In this document: positions 59,706-64,000 of the stretch, in pieces
Layout: each line of letters opens with the position of its first letter
Numbering within the stretch: the stretch's first letter is position 1
Source: Desulforhopalus sp.
Lineage (GTDB): Bacteria; Desulfobacterota; Desulfobulbia; Desulfobulbales; Desulfocapsaceae
Direction of reading: 5' to 3'
Length of the DNA stretch: 64,000 nucleotides
NCBI GenBank assembly: GCA_030247675.1
Contig: JAOTRX010000006.1
Location: 186,001-250,000 of the forward strand
Translations under genes and position numbers: made by a program
The notes under the pieces: generated by a model
Told to the model about the DNA's origin: nothing
The model's input: the letters and a program-made list of their open reading frames with translations, nothing else
Databases searched by the model: none

Positions 59706-61571
59706 ATGGCTGACAAAAAATGGTTCGAAACCCTCTCCATACCGCAAGGGCAAAGGTGTCGTTTGAGCGGCCAAGCTGCTCAAACCAGCTTTATCATGGG
59801 GGTTGCCATGTTTTTTGGGATCCTGTTCTGGGTGCTTGACAGCTATTTCGAATACACCTTCTTCCATGAGAATCTCAGCTTTCTGCTGCTCGAAGGGCCG
59901 GAGAGCTTAATGGATTCAATGCTTTTCAAGGTACCTCTACACTCGCTGTTTGTCCGGGGGTCGTTTCTGGTCGCCGCTCTTCTCGGCGGGATGATGACGG
60001 CGGTCTTTCTTCACAGCAAGACGAAAAGTGACACCGCCTTGCGAGTCAGCGAGGGAAGATACCGGAATATCTTTGAAACCGCCCGGGATGCCATCGTTGT
60101 TTGCACTTCGGAAGCCGGTGGGTTGGTTGATGTCAACCGCTTTGCCTGCGAACTTTACGGCTACAACCGGGAGGAGATGCTGGCAATGAATTTCCGGGAT
60201 CTGGTCGCCGATCCTGACAAACACATCGTCACTTCCAAGGGTATTGAGAACTGGATTCCCCTGCAATATCACCGTAAAAAAAGCAATGAGGTCTTTCCGG
60301 CCGAGGTGTCCGTCAGTACCAATACCTGGCACCAACTTGATGTCTGCACCGTTGTTATCCGCGATATCTCGGAGAGAACCAGGGCGGAAAACGAAAAGCA
60401 GCTCCTCGAAGCGCAGCTGCATCGAGCACAAAAAATGGAGGCATTGGGCACACTCGCGGGAGGGGTGGCACACGACCTGAACAATATTCTCTCGGCTCTA
60501 GTCGGCTACCCGGATCTGTTGTTGATGGATCTTCCCGAGGAAAGCCCGCTGCGCAAGCCGATCATGACCATCAAGAAATCCGGGCAAAAGGCGGCGGAGA
60601 TTGTCCAGGATCTTTTGACTCTGGCCAGAAGAGGCGTAACCATCACCCAGGTCGTCAACCTCAATACGGTGGTCAATGAATATTTCCAAAGCCTCGAATT
60701 CAGCAGATTAAAATCGCTCTATCCGGAAATTTCCTTTGAGGTAAGCCTTGATGCCGGCTTGTTCAATATCCTCGGTTCATCCGTGCACCTGTCGAAGGCG
60801 ATCATGAACCTGGTGGCAAACGCCATGGAGGCGATTGCCGGTTGTGGTAAGATTACCATTTCGACCACCAACACCTATGTTGACATGCCGTTCAGGGGCT
60901 ATGAGGATGTCCGGGAAGGGGACTATGTGCGGTTTCATATTACCGATACCGGATCGGGCATCTCGGCAGTCGATCTGCCGCGGATTTTCGAACCTTTTTA
61001 TACCAAAAAAGTCATGGGTAAAAGCGGTACCGGCCTTGGAATGGCAGTTATCTGGGGTACGGTCAAGGATCACAACGGCTATATCGACCTGCGAAGCATA
61101 GCGGGAAAAGGAACTGCCGTTGATCTGTATTTCCCAATCTGCAGGGAGAAACCCGGTGAGCAAAAGGAGGTCCTTACGTCTACCGTTTCTGGAGGAGCGG
61201 AGACGATTCTGGTGGTCGATGACATCGAAGAACAGCGGGAGATCATTAGCCACATGCTGACACATCTTGGCTATCGAGTGACCTGCGTTGCTGGTGGTAA
61301 AGAAGCTCTCGCCTATCTGCAGGAGCACTCAGCTGATCTGTTGATCCTCGATATGATCATGGACCCGGGGATCGATGGTCTGACGACCTATCAGCTTGTA
61401 AAGCAGCACAAACCCAAGCAAAAGGCTATCATTTCCAGCGGCTTCTCCGAGACCAGCAGAGTGCGGGAGGCCCTGCAACTTGGCGCAGGGGTCTATCTGA
61501 AGAAACCCTATGTCATGGAGGATTTGGCAAAAGCGGTGCGGATGGAACTGGACAAAGAACCCGTATTGTAG
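59706..61571 (+). CDS. Hybrid sensor histidine kinase (2 TM, PAS, HisKA, HATPase, REC)
   Basis: A 621-residue kinase. TM1 is near residues 31-47 and TM2 near 78-98, enclosing a short periplasmic loop. PAS is about 113-225. HisKA has His in GGVAHDLNNILS (about 256-267). HATPase_c has GTGLGMAVIWG, and the receiver has Asp in LLILDMIMDPGIDG and Lys in YLKKPYV. Residues 12-30 (IPQGQRCRLSG...) are encoded by a reverse copy of the dispersed repeat, so its cytoplasmic N-terminus was altered by repeat insertion. AGGGGA precedes the ATG. The upstream binding protein probably presents the signal. Confidence 0.9.
   Translation: MADKKWFETLSIPQGQRCRLSGQAAQTSFIMGVAMFFGILFWVLDSYFEYTFFHENLSFLLLEGPESLMDSMLFKVPLHSLFVRGSFLVAALLGGMMTAVFLHSKTKSDTALRVSEGRYRNIFETARDAIVVCTSEAGGLVDVNRFACELYGYNREEMLAMNFRDLVADPDKHIVTSKGIENWIPLQYHRKKSNEVFPAEVSVSTNTWHQLDVCTVVIRDISERTRAENEKQLLEAQLHRAQKMEALGTLAGGVAHDLNNILSALVGYPDLLLMDLPEESPLRKPIMTIKKSGQKAAEIVQDLLTLARRGVTITQVVNLNTVVNEYFQSLEFSRLKSLYPEISFEVSLDAGLFNILGSSVHLSKAIMNLVANAMEAIAGCGKITISTTNTYVDMPFRGYEDVREGDYVRFHITDTGSGISAVDLPRIFEPFYTKKVMGKSGTGLGMAVIWGTVKDHNGYIDLRSIAGKGTAVDLYFPICREKPGEQKEVLTSTVSGGAETILVVDDIEEQREIISHMLTHLGYRVTCVAGGKEALAYLQEHSADLLILDMIMDPGIDGLTTYQLVKQHKPKQKAIISSGFSETSRVREALQLGAGVYLKKPYVMEDLAKAVRMELDKEPVL
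59739..59794 (-). repeat. Dispersed palindromic repeat, copy F (translated inside a kinase gene)
   Basis: Read on the minus strand this copy starts AAAGCTGGTTTGAGC and has a perfect 8-bp inverted pair (GTTTGAGC / GCTCAAAC). ACGACAC, TTGCCCTTGCGG and TAT follow. It lies wholly inside the histidine kinase gene and is translated in frame, giving residues 12-30. Confidence 0.85.
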
Positions 61572-61589
61572 GCATCTGGCAGCATCAAA

Positions 61590-62669
61590 ATGGAAAAGAA
61601 AACTCCCCTTACTGAGCTTGCCAGGCGGCGCGGCGCACGGCACGGGTTTTGGGCAAAGATGGGCGATCGGCTATTCGGCGGGAGGCGGCAGTTTGATTGC
61701 CTGCAGGTGGAGGTCAGCTCGCGTTGTCTGGGGCGATGCAGCTATTGCCCGCACACCGTACTGTTTACACGGTGGCAGGGGCGCGACATGGACATGGATA
61801 CCTTTGGCCGTCTCTGGCCGTTGATGAGTCGCTCCGTCCGGGTGCACCTCCAGGGCTGGGGTGAACCTTTTCTCAATCGCAATTTTTTCGCCATGGCCGA
61901 CATGGCGCGGACGGCCGGGTGTAAGGTATCCACCACCACCTGTGGTCTTGGCATGGACCAGGACCGGGCAGAGAAGGTTGTCGCAAGCGGCATGGATATC
62001 GTGGCGTTTTCATTGGTGGGCACCGATGCCGCCAGCAATGCCCCACGCCACGGCGTCGATTTTGACAAGGTCTGCCAGGGCATTGAAACCCTCAAGGAGG
62101 TGCGTCAGCGGCGCAAAGCGGCGTATCCGGAGATTCATATCGCCTATCTCCTCCTTGCCTCCAAGGCTGAGGCGGTGGCCGGACTGCCAACACTTATGCG
62201 GCGCCTGGGAGTCAGCCAGGCGGTGGTTTCAACCCTTGATTATCTCCCCGAACCAGGGCTTCAGGACGAGGCCTTTTCCCTTCAAGACAGGGCAAAAACC
62301 GATAAAACAGCGGCCCTTCTCGGTGCGACGGCTAAAGAGGCGCAGCGCCTTGGTCTGGGTTTTCATTATCAGTTTCCTGTTGCCAAGTCTTCCATCAACG
62401 GCTGTAGCGAGAATATTAGCCGGTCGGTAGTTGTTTCCGCCGACGGGTCGGTGGCCCCTTGCGTCTTTCTTAATGTATCGACGGCGACCGCCGGTCGGGA
62501 ATCCCGGATCTTTGGCAACGTCCATCTCAAGGCCCCACTGGCAATATGGGAAGGTGCCGAATACCGCCACTTCCGCAATCGCCTGATCCAGGGCGATCCT
62601 GATGTTCCCTGCCGGTCCTGCCGGAAGCGCTTTGTCACGGATGGGGGGCTAGAGGATTCCAACGAGTAG
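61590..62669 (+). CDS. Radical SAM/SPASM protein
   Basis: A 359-residue protein with cluster motif CLGRCSYC (Cys46, Cys50, Cys53) and HLQGWGEPFLN as the GGE-like motif. The C-terminal SPASM-like part has NGCSEN, SADGSVAPCVF and CRSCRKRF. It shares the layout and the FGN...IWEGAEYRHFR segment with the arsenic-run radical SAM protein (FGN...IWQGAEYHKFR), so they are relatives. It lies 18 bases after the kinase gene. Substrate unknown. Confidence 0.75.
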   Translation: MEKKTPLTELARRRGARHGFWAKMGDRLFGGRRQFDCLQVEVSSRCLGRCSYCPHTVLFTRWQGRDMDMDTFGRLWPLMSRSVRVHLQGWGEPFLNRNFFAMADMARTAGCKVSTTTCGLGMDQDRAEKVVASGMDIVAFSLVGTDAASNAPRHGVDFDKVCQGIETLKEVRQRRKAAYPEIHIAYLLLASKAEAVAGLPTLMRRLGVSQAVVSTLDYLPEPGLQDEAFSLQDRAKTDKTAALLGATAKEAQRLGLGFHYQFPVAKSSINGCSENISRSVVVSADGSVAPCVFLNVSTATAGRESRIFGNVHLKAPLAIWEGAEYRHFRNRLIQGDPDVPCRSCRKRFVTDGGLEDSNE

Positions 62670-62678
62670 AACGAAAAA

Positions 62679-62716
62679 CGTCCACCTGCCCAGGAGATCT
62701 GAAAGGCAGGTGGACG
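62679..62716 (-). terminator. Terminator of the TRAP permease gene
   Basis: CGTCCACCTGCC pairs with GGCAGGTGGACG around a 14-base loop. On the minus strand five T residues follow, so it ends the TRAP operon. It may also stop the convergent radical SAM transcript. Confidence 0.8.
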
Positions 62717-62748
62717 TGTTCAGTACATCGAAACGAGAAACCGAGCAG

Positions 62749-64000
62749 CTACATCATGCCGAGTGTCTTGGGTAACCAGATCGACAACATCGGCCAGTAG
62801 GTGACGATGCCGAGGAAAGTCAGCATAGTCAGGAGCCACGGCCAGACGGCGACGGTCAGTTCGGTAATACCCATCTTGGTGAGCCCCGAGGCGACATAGA
62901 GGTTCAAACCAACGGGCGGATGACACATGCCGACCTCCATGTTGACGACCATGAGGATGCCGAGATGCACCGGGTCGACGCCCAGTTTGACCGCCACCGG
63001 AAAGACGATGGGGGCGAAGATCAGCATGATCGACGACGGCTCCATGAAATTGCCGGCCATAAGCAGGAGGACGTTGACGGCAAGGAGGAAGGCGATATGG
63101 CCAAGGCCCATATCCAGCAGCCAGTTGGTCAGCTCCTGGGGGATATTCTCGTTGGCGAGGATAAAGGAGAACATGACAGCGTTGGTGATGATATAGAGCA
63201 GCATCGCCGACATGTTGGCCGAGTTAAGGAGGACCTTCGGCACACCTTTCAGGCTCATGTCCTTATAGATGAATACCGCAACAAAGAAGGAGTACACGGC
63301 ACTCATCGCCGCGGCCTCCGTCGGAGTGAATACCCCGCTATAGATACCACCCATAACGACGATGATCAGCATCAGGCCCCAGACCGACTCGCGGAAGGTC
63401 CGCCAACGCTCACCCCACGATGCCTTGGGCTGCCGGGGGTAGTTGAATTTGCGGGCCCGGTACCAGGTCGTGCCGCCGAGCATGGAGGCCATAACGATAC
63501 CCGGAATAACGCCGGCCATGAACAGGGCGCCCACCGAGGTGTTGGTGGCGATGGAGTACATAACCATGACGATGGACGGCGGGATGAGAATCCCCAGCGC
63601 CCCCGAGGTGGCGATAACGCCGGCCCCGAACTTCATCGGGAACCCGGCCTTGACCATGCCCGGAATGAGGATGGCGCCGATGGCGACAACGGTTGCCGGC
63701 GAAGAGCCGGATACGGCGGCAAAGAGGGCGCAGGCAAGAACGCCGGAAAGGGCCAGGCCGCCATGCCAGTGACCGACCATGGAGGTGGCGAAATTGATCA
63801 TCCGCCGGGCGACGCCGCCGTGGGTGAGAAAGTTACCGGCCAGGATAAAGAAGGGGATGGCCATAATCTCAAACTTCTCAATCCCGGAAAAGAGCTTCAG
63901 GGCCACCGATTCAAGCGGCACCTGGGTCATGGTAAAGAGGAAGGTCAGAACCGTCAAACCAAGGGAGATGGAGATCGGCATGCCGGTCAGCATCAGGGCC
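62749..64000 (-). CDS. dctM: TRAP transporter large permease (DctM), 5' end beyond window
   Basis: At least 414 residues, cut at the window edge; family members are about 425-430, so only the first residues are missing. Helices and DctM segments are clear: GMPISISLGLTVLTF, AIPFFILAGNFLTHGG, LFAAVSGSSPATVVAIG, IATSGALGILIPPSIVMVMYS and MEVGMCHPPVGLNLYVASGLT. It forms the Na+-coupled channel of a carboxylate importer with a small permease and a binding protein expected beyond the window. A strong terminator follows the stop. Confidence 0.93.
   Translation of the reverse strand, partial: ALMLTGMPISISLGLTVLTFLFTMTQVPLESVALKLFSGIEKFEIMAIPFFILAGNFLTHGGVARRMINFATSMVGHWHGGLALSGVLACALFAAVSGSSPATVVAIGAILIPGMVKAGFPMKFGAGVIATSGALGILIPPSIVMVMYSIATNTSVGALFMAGVIPGIVMASMLGGTTWYRARKFNYPRQPKASWGERWRTFRESVWGLMLIIVVMGGIYSGVFTPTEAAAMSAVYSFFVAVFIYKDMSLKGVPKVLLNSANMSAMLLYIITNAVMFSFILANENIPQELTNWLLDMGLGHIAFLLAVNVLLLMAGNFMEPSSIMLIFAPIVFPVAVKLGVDPVHLGILMVVNMEVGMCHPPVGLNLYVASGLTKMGITELTVAVWPWLLTMLTFLGIVTYWPMLSIWLPKTLGMM

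Noticed and set aside
1..64000. CRISPR array, tRNA or rRNA genes, prophage or integrase
   Set aside because: No regularly spaced direct repeats, cloverleaf with a CCA-type 3' end, rRNA sequence or phage structural gene was recognised by reading; a covariance-model scan was not possible.

Overview
The window looks like chromosome from an anaerobic Desulfobacterota bacterium, probably close to the Desulfobulbales. This is inferred from gene content: corrinoid methyl-transfer genes with a RACo-type activator, Tat-exported DUF362 proteins, a periplasmic flavoprotein with a separate tetraheme cytochrome, a PEP-CTERM protein, ACR3, TRAP and split PntA genes, and several PAS-type hybrid kinases and sigma-54 activators. 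No rRNA, tRNA, CRISPR array, intact insertion sequence or integrase was seen.

Layout. 1-8490: a flavodoxin-fold Fe-S protein, a membrane phosphoesterase, then a probable operon of Fe-alcohol dehydrogenase, two Tat-exported DUF362 proteins around a DUF6599-like protein, a membrane polyferredoxin and LarB. 8554-16221 (minus): a FKBP/SlyD-like protein with a Cys-rich tail, a substrate-binding lipoprotein paired with a hybrid kinase, and a polar amino-acid ABC transporter with an internal terminator. 17247-27631: an unrecognised plus-strand cluster bracketed by two paralogous LuxR-type regulators. It holds a polyampholyte protein, two HExxH putative metallopeptidases, a V8/trypsin-like protease, a DUF4438 protein, a SAM methyltransferase, four unrecognised proteins and a hidden 57-codon gene. 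This is the best candidate for an undescribed system.

27671-39375: a methylotrophy or O-demethylation island with two URO-D-type methyltransferases, a corrinoid protein, a pterin methyltransferase, a RACo-like activator, two MFS transporters (one of aromatic-acid type) and a TPR-GAF-sigma-54 regulator. 39549-43010: small orphan genes, degenerate repeats and a PEP-CTERM protein. 43390-46940: a respiratory reductase operon (Tat flavoprotein, tetraheme cytochrome, porin). Its sigma-54 promoter and upstream tandem palindromes match those of the O-demethylation operon. 47394-53533 (minus): a proton-translocating transhydrogenase whose PntB carries two NADP-binding domains, a HEAT-like protein and a second sigma-54 activator. 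53855-58338 (minus): arsR-acr3 followed by a radical SAM protein, a 4Fe-4S protein and a GNAT-like protein. 58519-62669: a second binding-protein/hybrid-kinase pair and another radical SAM/SPASM protein. 62749 to the end: a TRAP large permease cut by the window edge.

A dispersed ~55-bp palindromic repeat with at least seven copies ties the regions together. It lies at gene ends, supplies the C-terminal codons and stops of three genes, and is translated in frame near the N-terminus of a histidine kinase.
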